Assembly (NCBI GenBank): GCA_029204225.1
Contig: MU836477.1
Coordinates: 1-28,225, forward strand
DNA length: 28,225 nt
Origin: Diphasiastrum complanatum
Taxonomy: Eukaryota > Streptophyta > Lycopodiopsida > Lycopodiales > Lycopodiaceae
Direction: 5' to 3'
Shown: one piece after another, positions 1 to 8,827 of the stretch
Numbering within the stretch: position 1 is the first letter of the stretch
Layout: each line of letters starts with the position of its first letter
Translations under genes and position numbers: made by a program
The notes under the pieces: model-generated
What the model was told of the DNA's origin: nothing
Databases searched by the model: none
Seen by the model: the letters and a program-made list of their open reading frames with translations, nothing else

Positions 1-16
1 CTACAAAAATTGGGTA

Positions 17-460
17 ATGGCAATTTCTACCCAAGAGCACCCTCACTCTATTAAGAGTAAATTTCGCTACTCCTACAAAGAGGAGTCAGAAGATCAGCAT
101 TCTCCTTTAGGATCGGATCCTCAAGCTCTATATTTGAAAAATCAAAAGTTTAGATCCAAGAGATCTTCAAAATCAAGCTATATTGACAAGAAGAGCAACA
201 TGCAGTCTGGACCAAATTCTGGTTCAGGATCCGAATTCAAGCTTTTCATCATTCCAACCAGTGCAAAAACTTTTCTGTAGATATTGTAAGAGTACTGGCC
301 ACGAAATCAAGGACTATCGAACTTTGAAATACAACGACGAAAAGAAGAAGCAGTTCCAACAACGTGCACATAGTGCAACAACCAGTCACTCAAATCAGCA
401 ACAAGAAGAAGATGAAGCAGCTTCCATGACCAAGTCGAAGAACAACAGGATATTGATTCC
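17..460 (+). pseudogene. copia gag C-terminal part with damaged zinc knuckle
   Basis: The first frame (from 17) reads the end of the gag domain; the zinc-knuckle frame opens from 183, so a frameshift separates them. Around 270-317 the knuckle reads CRYCKSTGHEIKDY. This has the CX2CX4HX4C spacing, but the last Cys is Tyr (codon 315-317). A Gln/Glu-rich linker follows and leads to the protease. Gag would form the capsid of the retrotransposon particle and the knuckle would bind RNA. This relic cannot encode an intact protein. Confidence 0.85.
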
Positions 461-1005
461 TGGTATTTAGACTCCGGAGCAACTCAACACATGACTCACC
501 ATCACGACTAGTTGAAAGACTATAAGTCATTCATCCACTCTCAAGTTGTACAACTTGAAAACAACTCATGACATTCATGACAATCAGAGTTAAATTCAAG
601 ATAGGTTGAGGTCAAGTTGCTATCCAACGTTCTCCATGTTTCAAATCTGACCAAGAATCTGCTCTAAGTTAGCATAATCACTGACTCAGGTCGGAGGTCG
701 AATTCGATACAAAAGGTATGCACAATTCTTGACAAATCTCGAAAGGTTTCTAGCCTATAGAAGAAGAAGTGGCTATCTTTACAAACTCCTGCCATTGCTA
801 CTCTTGCTAACAGTCAAGCTCTTCACACAACCACTTTTGAATCAACTAATTTGCTGTGGGATTTCAGACTTGCCATCTAAACTTCAACATTATTTAGCAA
901 ATGTCAGCTCAAATTCTAGTACAAGATCTGTCTTTTGTCAGCAAGCCAACTTCTCCATGCGAAAGCTGTATTATTAGCAAGCATACTAGAAGTCCCTTCA
1001 TTCAG
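440..1005 (+). pseudogene. copia aspartic protease and GAG-pre-integrase remnants
   Basis: The reading WYLDSGATQHMT contains the copia protease catalytic motif DSGA (codons 470-481). An in-frame TAG at 509-511 follows closely. The pre-integrase region has a damaged version of the usual W-x-x-R-L-G-H-L-N signature near 855-890, then a TAG at 895-897. Integrase-type CX2C (CESCIISKHTRSPF) starts near 955. Both TAG codons are also present at the same sites in copy 2, so they arose before the two copies separated. At least one single-base indel breaks the frame around 700-750. Confidence 0.82.
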
Positions 1006-1760
1006 ACTCAGTTCATACATCCAAGGACTTGCTTGACCTTGTATATAGCACATTTGTGGCCCAATGCAGCTACTTCCACAGGGGGGAGCTCTCTATTTTC
1101 TAACCTTCATCGACGACTTCTCTCAAAGGATTGCTACCTACTTTATGAAGAACAAATCAAAGCATTCAAGTTCTTCAAGCAATTCAGGCATCTGCAGAAA
1201 ATCAGACCCAGAGAAAGATCAAAGCTCAACGCACAGATGGAGGGGGAGAGTATATCTCCACAGAATTCAAGGAGTTCTACAAGGCCAGTGGAATACATCA
1301 ACAATATACAACCATTTACTCATCTCAGTTCACTGGTGTAGCTGAATGGAAGAATTGGACACTCATCAAAAGTGCCAAGAGCATGCTGACCCATGCCTCT
1401 CTTCCAAAGAAAATCTGGACAAAAGTTGTTACTACAGCTTCCTATTTGCATAATCGATCATCACCAAAGCCTCAAATGGCAAGACACTTTATGAGGTGTG
1501 GACAGGATCAAAACCATCACTCAGAAATATTTGAATGTTTGTTGGATGCATTGCTTTCGTTCAGATCCCTAAAGATCTAAGAAGAAAGCTAGATGATAAG
1601 AGCAGGAAACAATTTTTCATCGGCTATTCCCCAACCACAAGGCATACACGCTCTACAATTTGGATACCGAGAAGGCATTGCACCAGTAGAGATGCCATTT
1701 TGGTGGAAGACAGTTCGTCGACCACAAAGAAAAAGCTGCTGATAAATCCGACCCAAGGAT
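948..1760 (+). pseudogene. copia integrase core, frameshifted
   Basis: Recognisable parts are the Cys pair of the zinc-binding region, the FIDDFSQ strand, the RTDGGGEY motif holding the second catalytic Asp (about 1220-1255), and the NGVAE-like motif holding the Glu (here with changes, about 1330-1355). A tail near 1690 reads SRDAILVED, like the conserved SRDV-F-E of copia. The segment with the first catalytic Asp (about 1045-1060) is frameshifted by one missing base relative to copy 2. Several other homopolymer indels cut the domain into short frames. Confidence 0.85.
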
Positions 1761-1929
1761 CAAGCAAATGACAATTCTGATCCAGGGATTCAACTGCAGA
1801 ATATCGACACTGACTCAGACAATGAGTCAGAACCTCGACGAGTCAACCCACATTAGAGGACCGAAGTTCAACCCCAAGAAGGTCGAACGGGGTCCAGACA
1901 ATCTCCTCCAGATTTTATGGATGATCGCC

Positions 1930-2110
1930 TGCCTGCTACTTTGTGTAGGAACCAAACATCCAATGTCTACTCCTGATGCTAACCAGTGGAAAGCAGCGAT
2001 GGACATCGAATTCGATTCTCTGATGGAGAACCAAACATGGACAATAACTGAGCTGTCAAAGGATCGAAATCCAATTCCATGCAAAATGGATATTTATCCA
2101 AGAAATAACT
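1930..2110 (+). pseudogene. N-terminal edge of copia reverse transcriptase
   Basis: The translation near 1975-2080 reads DANQWKAAMDIEFDSLMENQ, then TWTITELSKD and NPIPCK. This matches the conserved copia RT start pattern (W--AM--E---L--N-TW-L--LP---I-CKW). No RT catalytic motif or RNase H follows: similarity is lost within about 20-30 bases. The copy therefore ends by truncation or by insertion of the following LTR/leader sequence. Confidence 0.82.
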
Positions 2111-2237
2111 CAATTCTAGCTATCTTGGGGTCAACTTGATGGCTAAATGACAATTGAGATCCAAGCGCACTCTCAACCTAGATTTATCACATCAAAACTT
2201 GTTTTCATTATGATCTAACTTCAAGCATGTATTAGTT

Positions 2238-2250
2238 GGCTTTGATACCA
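2238..2250 (-). other. copia primer-binding site (initiator tRNA-Met type)
   Basis: On the minus strand this reads TGGTATCAAAGCC. That differs at one base from the standard plant copia primer site TGGTATCAGAGCC. It is directly preceded on that strand by AACA, a normal LTR end. The leader of this element would run leftward (below 2238) and is cut near 2110-2150, where it meets the copia copy 1 fragment. Confidence 0.7.
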
Positions 2251-2390
2251 TGTTAAAAATGCACATTTGAGTATCTTGAAAAGATCCAACATGACCTACA
2301 TGCATGTGAGATTGCACATCGATGGATGGATCAAGTTGGATCCAGAGCTATATAACGCACTTTGAATCTAGACAAGAGCTCAATTACGAG
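2251..2390 (-). repeat. probable short copia LTR remnant
   Basis: The LTR should start at 2251, next to the primer site. On the minus strand it ends in TTTTAACA and holds a TATA-like GTTATATAGC at about 2350-2360. The outer boundary is uncertain. About 2390-2400 is a guess, made because minus-strand gypsy gag coding begins again from about 2479. No second LTR copy is seen in the window. Confidence 0.45.
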
Positions 2391-2478
2391 CTTTTTGCCA
2401 GGTTTCCATTTGATGTAGAAGTTCAGAAGATTGAGCAATATTATCAGTACTTCGGATGATTAGGACCAGTCTCGATCT

Positions 2479-2965
2479 TTAGATTTCGTTTTCAGGATGG
2501 TCAAAGTCATCATCGGAACCTTCATCTTCGTCACGGATAACATCGGTCAACGCATATTTAAGTTGATCAATAAAGGGTCAACTGGTTTGAGTTCAAGGCG
2601 GATGTTTTTAGGGCAATCAACTAAGAATAGTTTTTATGGCCATTTCGTTCGGCGATATTTTCATCAACACATTCTACTTTGAGACGTTTAAAACGCTCAA
2701 TGTAGTTTTGGACAGACTCTTCGCGACGCATCTTGATATGAGTAATTTGAATGAACAGGCTCTGAGTCAGTTTGGATGGTTTGAAACGCTTGATGAGAGC
2801 GTCCTTGAGGGTGGTCCAAGAAGCAAGATCAGGAGCTTCGAGATTCCAAGTACCACTCCAAGACTTTGATAATGCATGTCGTTTTTATGGAGATACCTCT
2901 GAAACTGAAAAGCTTCGCCTGTTTCCATGGTACTCTATGGCACCGCCAGAGGCAGATAATTCAAA
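2479..2965 (-). pseudogene. Ty3/gypsy-type gag (Retrotrans_gag) relic
   Basis: The minus strand is open without an ATG from about 2876 down to a stop near 2626. It reads SKSWSGTWNLEAPDLASWTT, then LKDALIKRFKPS, then MRREESVQNYIERFKRLK. This matches the Retrotrans_gag pattern: a W, a second W about 15 residues later, a hydrophobic-x-x-F, then R-x-E-ES-x-x-Y-x-x-x-F-x-x-L. A frameshift near 2880 separates an upstream piece (FQFQRYLHKNDMHYQ). An acidic C-terminal piece (RDEDEGSDDDFDHPENEI) runs to a stop near 2479. It is non-functional but identifies a second retroelement superfamily. Confidence 0.72.
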
Positions 2966-3657
2966 CTGTAATACTCGCAAATTTTGACAAAGAGTTCTGA
3001 ATGTTAGAATAGTGATTTTTTAAGATTTTCTTGGAGAAAATTGAGTTTTAGAATTTGCGGGTAGAATAGGGAAATCGTGCTCTTTGAAAATGAATTCTTA
3101 GGCTAGATGGTGAATTCTAACAGAGAGGTTTGACTGGCAGATAGGGAATATGAAAAAAAAATGTGATTTTCTGACAGTAAACGAGCAAAATTTCTGACAT
3201 AGAATTTGCGGAGCTGTTGGAGGACTGATCTTGATGAGATTTATCCTCAGTGAAGCTGACGAATCCTAGGACAAAGATTTGGGTGAGAAATAAGGGACTT
3301 TGACAATATATCAGGCTGTTTTCTCAAAATCTGATTGTGGTCAGAATTCGTGGAGGTGATAAAATGAAAGATCAGGGTCTATTAGGGCTACAGACAGGCT
3401 GACAAATTCTGATATACCTTTTTGGTTGTGAAAAAGGTCACTTGGGTCATTTATTTTGAAGAAAATGCCCAAGTTGACTCTTTTGTTGCTTCCCCTCAGT
3501 TGAAGAAGTGGCTCCATAGCTCGTGTAGGACCTAGAGAGACGACGCGTGCTGTTTGTTGGTAGATAGGAGACAAGCACACAAGCAAACATACAATATAGA
3601 AGCAAAAAATACACAAAAAAATGAGAAGAAGCTAGGTAAAAAAAAAATACTTAAAAA
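2966..3657 (-). mobile_element. probable leader of the Ty3/gypsy relic; no gene seen
   Basis: This stretch lies between the gag remnant and the primer-binding-like site, in the position of a gypsy 5' leader on the minus strand. A 91-codon open frame at 3341-3616 (-) has no recognisable domain and is probably chance. Otherwise I see only AT-rich sequence with poly-A runs. Confidence 0.45.
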
Positions 3658-3672
3658 GTGGCAACAACGCCA
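3658..3672 (-). other. degenerate gypsy primer-binding site (tRNA-Asp-like)
   Basis: The minus strand reads TGGCGTTGTTGCCAC, close to the usual plant gypsy/Athila primer site TGGCGCCGTTGCCGGGG. It is preceded by AACA plus one base, the normal gap to an LTR end. The distance to the gag remnant (about 700 bases) and the orientation both fit. Confidence 0.5.
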
Positions 3673-3673
3673 A

Positions 3674-4379
3674 TGTTGCAAGTAGATTTGTGTTTGTCAA
3701 TGTTTGGCTAGATCTACTCACGATGTGGTGTAGTATAGAGAGGATCGTCCGCTTTCTAAGTTTTTTACCAAGCTTTAGACGGAGTGCGAAAATAAAACAA
3801 TGATGAAGCACTAAGGCTTACCCAACTAGTGCTTGAAATGAAATTAACTAAAATGACAAAATACAAAAGCTTACTAAGGCTTACCCAACTAGCAAGGTGA
3901 ATGTTGTGACTTGAACCTAGATCTGGTAGGATCTGATCAGTTTCAGTTGGCTAATAGTGTGATTTTAGCTCTTTTCTTAGGTTTTTCCAAATATCTTTGT
4001 GATGTTGTTTCAGATTGGCCTGAAACTTTCATTGTAGATGGATCTGATGCAAATATACCTACTGATGATAGTTGTAAAGATTAATCTGGTGAAAGTTGGT
4101 CTTGCGAGAGTTCTTTGTATTGTTTTACAGTCAAAAACCCAATTTTTGCAATCTGCTAGGAACACTGTGTCAAACTGGAGAAGGTTCTTTCCAATGGTGC
4201 GAGAGTTATTGATGTTTTTCGAGGGTTCTTGATAGAAAAAAAGTCACTTTTTCTTTTACAACTTCATCAAAACTTCATATGAACTCTCATAGACTTGGTC
4301 CTAGATGAAAAAATGTCATTTTGACCATAACGGAGGCTGGGGCACTTTGAGTATAGCCACAAGAGAGGAACCTTCCAAC
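3674..4379 (-). repeat. probable gypsy LTR (outer end not found); otherwise unassigned
   Basis: An inverted LTR should begin at 3674 (plus strand TGTTGCAAG). A 20-base sequence beginning ACTAAGGCTTACCC occurs twice, at 3810-3829 and 3873-3892. I could not locate the LTR's other end or a second LTR copy. The sequence from about 4000 to 4380 may belong to the LTR or to the gag of the next element. An open frame at 4038-4232 (+) has no recognisable motif. Confidence 0.35.
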
Positions 4380-4553
4380 ATATGAGGAACTAGATGGATT
4401 TCTTTTGTAGGAAGAAACGTCAAGAGAACTTGAATCATCGTAATAGGGGCTATGATCAAGCTATTGCAATTAGAGGATGAGGTGGAAGATTTGGTCATGG
4501 AAGTTATCAATTGAGAGGAGAAAACTCAAGCTGGGGATCATTTCAACAATTTC

Positions 4554-4871
4554 ATGAGCAAGTCAATGATAGTCCGAATCGAGGAAATTGGAATGAAGGT
4601 CAAGGTCAAGGACATGGGCTATTTCAGACAAAATAAACCTGAAAATTGTGGGTACTGCAACAAACCTGGCCATTGGGAGCATGAATGTTTCAAAGAAACA
4701 GGAGATAGCACAAAGAAAAAGGCAAATGGCAAGCGGGCAATTATGCTGATCAACATCAATTTGATGATGACCATTATGAAGACAACTATGCTGATCAACA
4801 TCAATACGATGATGATCAATATGAAGATGATACAGATGAGAGTTCAAACTTGTTCATTACAACATTTATGA
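4554..4871 (+). pseudogene. copia gag tail with intact zinc knuckle (family B)
   Basis: The knuckle at about 4650-4691 reads CGYCNKPGHWEHEC, a perfect CX2CX4HX4C. It is preceded by a Gly/Arg/Asn-rich stretch that is best read across frames (for example RGENSSWGSFQQFHEQ). It is followed by repeated GATGATGACCAT- and GATCAACATCAA-like triplets, coding acidic and His/Gln runs in one frame. RNA-binding gag function is expected for the family. The frame is broken between the Gly-rich part and the knuckle. Confidence 0.82.
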
Positions 4872-4884
4872 CGAGATGAAGCCA

Positions 4885-5350
4885 AGGATACCTTGTACAT
4901 CGATAGTGGAGCGTCCAAGCACATGACTTTGAGGAAGGCATGGTTTTCATAACTCAAGGAAATCCACAATGGAGATGAAGTTGGACAAGTTGATGGCCAA
5001 TTGTTATCTGTTAAAGGATTTGGAGTGGTGCCAATGAAGTTAGCCAGCAGAATGATAAAGCGGATAAGCAATGTGCAATATGTACCTGGCTTAGCTAACA
5101 ATCTACTATATGTTGGGACGATGGCTAATCAACAACTCAAGGTTGAGTTTGCAAGTGACAAATGTCTAGTCAAAGACATCAAGAATCACTACAAAGTGAT
5201 TGCTATAGGAGCTAGAGTCAACAGGAATCGACTCTACAAATTGAATGCGAGATCTTTTGCTCAAGCTATGGTAAGAGTCGAAGTGATCTTTGGCATCAAC
5301 GATTTGGTCATATTAGTGCTCAAAGTTTACAAATTCTCAAAAGAGGTAAT
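4885..5350 (+). pseudogene. copia protease and GAG-pre-integrase (family B)
   Basis: The protease motif DSGAS lies at codons 4902-4916 in the reading DTLYIDSGASKHMTLRKAW. It is followed by NVQYVPGLANNLL (from about 5069), a conserved copia protease tail. A frame change then gives DLWHQRFGHISAQSLQILKR at 5285-5345, the conserved W-H-x-R-x-G-H pre-integrase motif. There are several frame breaks. Confidence 0.85.
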
Positions 5351-5369
5351 CTAGGATTGTCTGATATTT

Positions 5370-5890
5370 CTTTTTGAAGAAAAAATTCTGTGAAGGTTGC
5401 ATTTTGGGAAAACAACGCAGAGAGAGGTTTCCCAAAAGTGGAGCAAGGAGAGCCAGTGGCATCCTAGATCTTGTCCACAGTGATCTATGTGGACCTATGC
5501 AGACTAGATTTCTTACTGGCAGATATTTACTTTATTACCTTTATTGATGATTATAGCAGATGCATTTGAATTTATTTCATAAGCAAGAAATCAGATGCTC
5601 AAGATCTAGCATGCCTCTTCAACTCATACATTCATATGTTCATTTTGCTAGCAAATAAAGCAACAAAGGCAAAAATATGTTTGTTACTCTCATTGATGAC
5701 TTTAGAAGATATGCTTGGGTTTATCTTCTAACGAGTAAAGATCAAATCTTTGATGTCTTTGTCAAGATAAAAAATGCAATGGAAAATCAATTCAACACAT
5801 AGATCAAGTGCTTAAGGACAAATAGGAGAGGTGAGTATAACTCTACAAAGTTCAAAGAATATTGTGAGACACATAGAATCAAGAAAGAAG
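5370..5890 (+). pseudogene. chimeric or duplicated copia integrase fragment (family B)
   Basis: The zinc-binding half reads FCEGCILGKQRRERFPK (from about 5380). It is followed by LDLVHSDLCGPMQT, with the first catalytic Asp intact at 5482-5484. An FIDDYSR motif (Asp codons 5546-5551) is followed by stops. A second version of the same region, LIDDFRRYAWVYLLTSK (Asp codons 5695-5700), then continues to LRTNRRGEYNS, where the second catalytic Asp is Asn. The same domain segment is thus present twice, in tandem. The catalytic Glu region is missing. Confidence 0.8.
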
Positions 5891-6050
5891 GGGGCGGGGG
5901 GGGAGGGCTACAAGGGTTTAGGCAGGCCGATCGGGGAGGGGATATGATGCCTATCAAGGGGTATAAAGGGGGGTTGATATGGGAGTTTTAGAGGGGTTTG
6001 ATATTGATGATCATGGGAGTTTGATAGAGGGGTGAGGTGGTTGATTGGAG
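5889..6050 (+). repeat. G-rich tract with potential G-quadruplex
   Basis: Positions 5890-5917 contain at least four runs of three or more G with loops of 1-6 bases. More GGGG runs continue to about 6050. The tract sits exactly where family B integrase stops. Confidence 0.6.
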
Positions 6051-6900
6051 CATAATATCTCTTTGATTTCTGTAATGTCATTTATCATCTTCTAGCCTCC
6101 AACTAGTTTAGCATGCCTCTGCATAGGCTTAAGAACAGCCTCACTAGAGTATCAAGAGCAATTTACATCTAAGGCGTTCAAATGTATGCCAGTGGTATAT
6201 TATTTTTTGCTTATCAAAACATTGACAATAGAGTTAAAATATCATTTGATACTAATTAATGTTTTAAAACTTTCTTTCAGTTTTATTCACACTTAGTGAG
6301 GAAATGACATTTTTATAACTAGTAGATGATTGCAATATTGAAAATCACATCACAAATATCACCAAGTTTGTAAAAATATATACCTGCATTGATGTTATGT
6401 AAACATTTTGAAAATATCAAACACCAATTGAATTTAAATATAAATATATACAAGCATCATAGTTTATAGATATATTCATTGACAAAAATTTCATTAAGTT
6501 TGAAAATCTAAAATTTGGCAAAAAAATTTCTGCCTGTGACAAATCTCCAAAAGAGTTTGTGTAAATATTATCACAAGTGGCAAAGACATGGCAAAAAAAA
6601 TATCAAATGAATGCTAGTTATAACGACTTTGTGGGACAATCTCGCTCGTGGCTAACATTTTACATTACCATGTACACAAACTTCCACAATATCACATTGA
6701 ACTAGGAAGTTGAAAATTTTCAATGTTGGCCTCATCTACCATTTGCGAATCTTTGACAATAACACATTAACATAAATTGAAATTTGCATAATTTTAATCA
6801 GTTGGCATCAGAGCTTTTAATTAACATCAATACTTAGTGCATAAAAAAGAAAAAAGAAATAAAATACAAAACTCCTCCTTTGTTCTCTCTCCTCTCCATC
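6051..6900. other. AT-rich upstream region of the SABATH gene; no gene seen
   Basis: No coding region is recognised. A sequence resembling a copia tRNA-Met primer site (TGGCATCAGAGC, one mismatch) lies at 6803-6814 on the plus strand, two bases after a CA. A CT-rich stretch with TATA-poor, A-rich sequence (6841-6900) precedes the gene and could include its transcription start. No promoter element can be named with confidence. Confidence 0.4.
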
Positions 6901-7036
6901 ATGGTGGATGAGTGGTAGTGAGACAAGTATTGTGTTGTGAATGCCTTTGAATCCTCTCTCATGTGTTGGTGTTGGTTATTGTTATTGCCGGTTGTGTCTC
7001 ATTGAACATCGTAAACATGGTGGATTCTCGCTTTAA
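6901..7036 (+). promoter_or_regulatory. cluster of upstream ORFs before the SABATH start
   Basis: Four short ATG frames precede the main ATG at 7017: 6901-6918, 6909-6941, 6961-7005 (ending 11 bases before the main start) and 6941-7036 (which overlaps the main start in another frame). If transcription begins upstream of 6901 they would lower translation of the main frame. If it begins after about 6962 none would be in the mRNA. The transcription start is not visible. Confidence 0.4.
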
Positions 7037-8619
7037 TCCCACTGATCATCATACCACAAACAGTAAGGCTCATGAATCGCAACCTCACGAGGATGCTGCT
7101 GCTGCTGCTGCTGCTGCTCCAACAAATCAACAGCAACAGCAGGAAAATCATAGAATGGTATTACCCATCGCGCCTGCAGGAGGATTGGGCGATGCTAGCT
7201 ATGCAGCCAACTCATCAAACCAGGGAAACGCCGTTAAGTCCATCTATCCTCTGCTACAGAACATGTTATTGCATAAACTACTAAGCCCTCCTGAACGAGG
7301 GATCGTTCGAGTTGCGGATTTGGGCTGCTCTTCCGGGATGAACACCGTCAACAATATGGAATTTGTGCTCCACACCCTCAAGCACAAGTTTAAAGAATCT
7401 TTTACAGATTTGGAGCTTGAATTTCAGGTGTTCTTCTCAGATCTTCCCTCTAACGACTTCAACACCTTGTTCAATCTTTTGACGAATCCAGATCGTATCG
7501 GGAGAGGCTACTTTTTCGCAGGGGTTCCGGGATCGTTTTACGGTCGTTTGTTTCCAAAGGCATCTCTTCATGTGGCCTTTTCTTCTTTGTGCTTGCATTG
7601 GATCTCAAAAGTAAGCAGAATACCATGAGTTTTACTTTCAAACTTTTACCACTGTTAACTCTATCTATTTACCTATCTCAACTAGTCTATTATTGATTTT
7701 GTTGCCTGGCTTATTGGACAAAATGGGCAGATTCCAGATGAGGTGCAACAAAGAGATTGTTTAGCATGGAATGGTGGGCATGTCTGGATACATGGTGGAA
7801 ACCCAAAAGCTGCAGAAGCTTATGCCAAAGTTGCCAAAAATGATCTGCGAGACTTTTTGAACGCAAGAAGCGCAGAGCTGCTGCCTGGTGGACTCCTCTT
7901 TGTGGTCATGCAGGGGCGTTCAAACCCTGATTCAACAAAGCAATACCGTCATCAAGCAGAAGCGTTTGAAATATTTTCTAGTACCTGGAATGATCTCGTT
8001 GCAGAGGTATGATCATCCTCGATATGCTCTTCTTTGTTGGTATAATAGGTGTCTATCTTTTTGGCTGCTAAATTTTTCTGTTGACACTTGAAGGCAAAGA
8101 GCTTTAGTTTCCAAATGATCCTAGTTGAATTGGTGTGCCTGGACATCAAAGACATTATTTCTATGCTCATGTACCCAGTTCTAGGTCTAAATTCGCCAAA
8201 ACAAAAATGTCTCACACTTTACATTGACATCTGAATGTTGGTATCGATGGCAGGGGGTTATCCAGCCCGAATCACGAGATTCTTTCAACCTTCATTTGTA
8301 TTACAGAACAATAGAGGAGGTACTGGAGGTGGTAAGGGAATGCCCTGATCTGAAACTGGAGCACCTGGAGTTGCTGGATATTCCCATTTTGGGAGCACAG
8401 AAAGATGAGATAGGTAGTGTGATAGAGTATGGCAGAAAGCTGGCGAACTCCTATAGGAGTCTGTTAGGAGGCTATGTAGAAACCCACCTGGGATTGGACA
8501 AAGCAAAGATATTTGACCAGAGAATTGAAGAGAAAGCCATTGCTTGTGTACAGGCAAGACCTGAGAGGAGTGTGAGTTACAAAGACTGCATTTTAATGAT
8601 TTTAACACATATAATCTGA
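7017..8619 (+). CDS. SABATH-family S-adenosylmethionine-dependent methyltransferase, three exons
   Basis: Predicted exons are 7017-7610, 7731-8006 and 8254-8619. All introns are GT-AG and phase 0, giving 411 residues (typical SABATH about 360-390). SABATH enzymes move a methyl group from S-adenosylmethionine to the carboxyl (sometimes N) of small molecules such as salicylate, benzoate, jasmonate, indole-acetate or gibberellins, normally in the cytosol. Visible motifs are GDASYAANSSNQ (about 58-69), the SAM motif DLGCSSGMNT (101-110), SDLPSNDFNT (141-150), GSFYGRLFP (172-180) and SSLCLHW (189-195). The third-exon block IQPESRDSFNL follows. The His-Trp pair is the usual aromatic-substrate contact. 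The first 46 residues are a non-conserved extension with eight Ala and a Gln run; Met47 (7155) directly before the conserved domain is an alternative start. The frame is intact, so the gene may be active. The exact substrate cannot be told from sequence. Confidence 0.88.
7095..7141 (+). repeat. trinucleotide microsatellite in the SABATH first exon
   Basis: A (GCT)n run coding eight Ala is followed by a CAA/CAG run coding Gln. It lies in the N-terminal extension, ahead of the conserved methyltransferase domain, where length changes of whole codons would be tolerated. Confidence 0.8.
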
Positions 8620-8821
8620 TGAAACATAGAATTATACATAAGAGGGTGATCAGTGGTCACCACAGTGGCCGTCCACCAAAGCCCTGCCACAACAAGTCAT
8701 GTTTCCCTAGTAAGTATCAGCTTGCAAGGTACTTTTTGTCCTCATTTGCTCCCATATTTTTATCAGTACAAATAATTAGAGATATCTTTTGACTTCAACT
8801 GATCCAGGCTACTATATTTTA

Positions 8822-8827
8822 AATAAA
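8822..8827 (+). terminator. possible polyadenylation signal of the SABATH gene
   Basis: AATAAA lies in an AAATAAATAA context about 200 bases after the stop codon. Position and sequence are suitable, but nothing else confirms use. Confidence 0.3.

Larger units (their letters stand above)
1..2110 (+). mobile_element. Ty1/copia retrotransposon relic, family A copy 1 (both ends missing)
   Basis: The order of remnants is gag tail with zinc knuckle, protease, GAG-pre-integrase, integrase core and start of reverse transcriptase. This order, with integrase before reverse transcriptase, is diagnostic of Ty1/copia. The left end is cut by the window edge, and coding similarity stops just after the RT N-terminus near 2090-2110. 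Frameshifts and stop codons interrupt every domain, so it cannot be autonomous. It is closely similar, with few substitutions but many 1-nt indels, to the minus-strand copy at about 11530-13197. No LTR of this copy is visible. Confidence 0.9.
4380..5890 (+). mobile_element. Ty1/copia retrotransposon relic, family B
   Basis: Remnants run in copia order: Arg/Gly-rich gag tail (about 4430-4640), intact CCHC knuckle, protease DSGA, pre-integrase and integrase. The sequence differs clearly from family A. It stops abruptly at about 5890 in a poly-G tract before the integrase Glu motif and reverse transcriptase. No LTR or primer site is visible on either side. Many frameshifts and stops make it non-functional. 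Confidence 0.88.

Noticed and set aside
5546-5551. FIDD motif as integrase catalytic Asp pair
   Set aside because: In copia integrases the catalytic Asp residues are in HSDxCGP and RSDxGGEF and the Glu is in NGVAE; FIDD is conserved but is not the active site, so it was used only as a marker.
8285-8608. 107-codon minus-strand frame over SABATH exon 3
   Set aside because: Antisense shadow of a well-supported exon.
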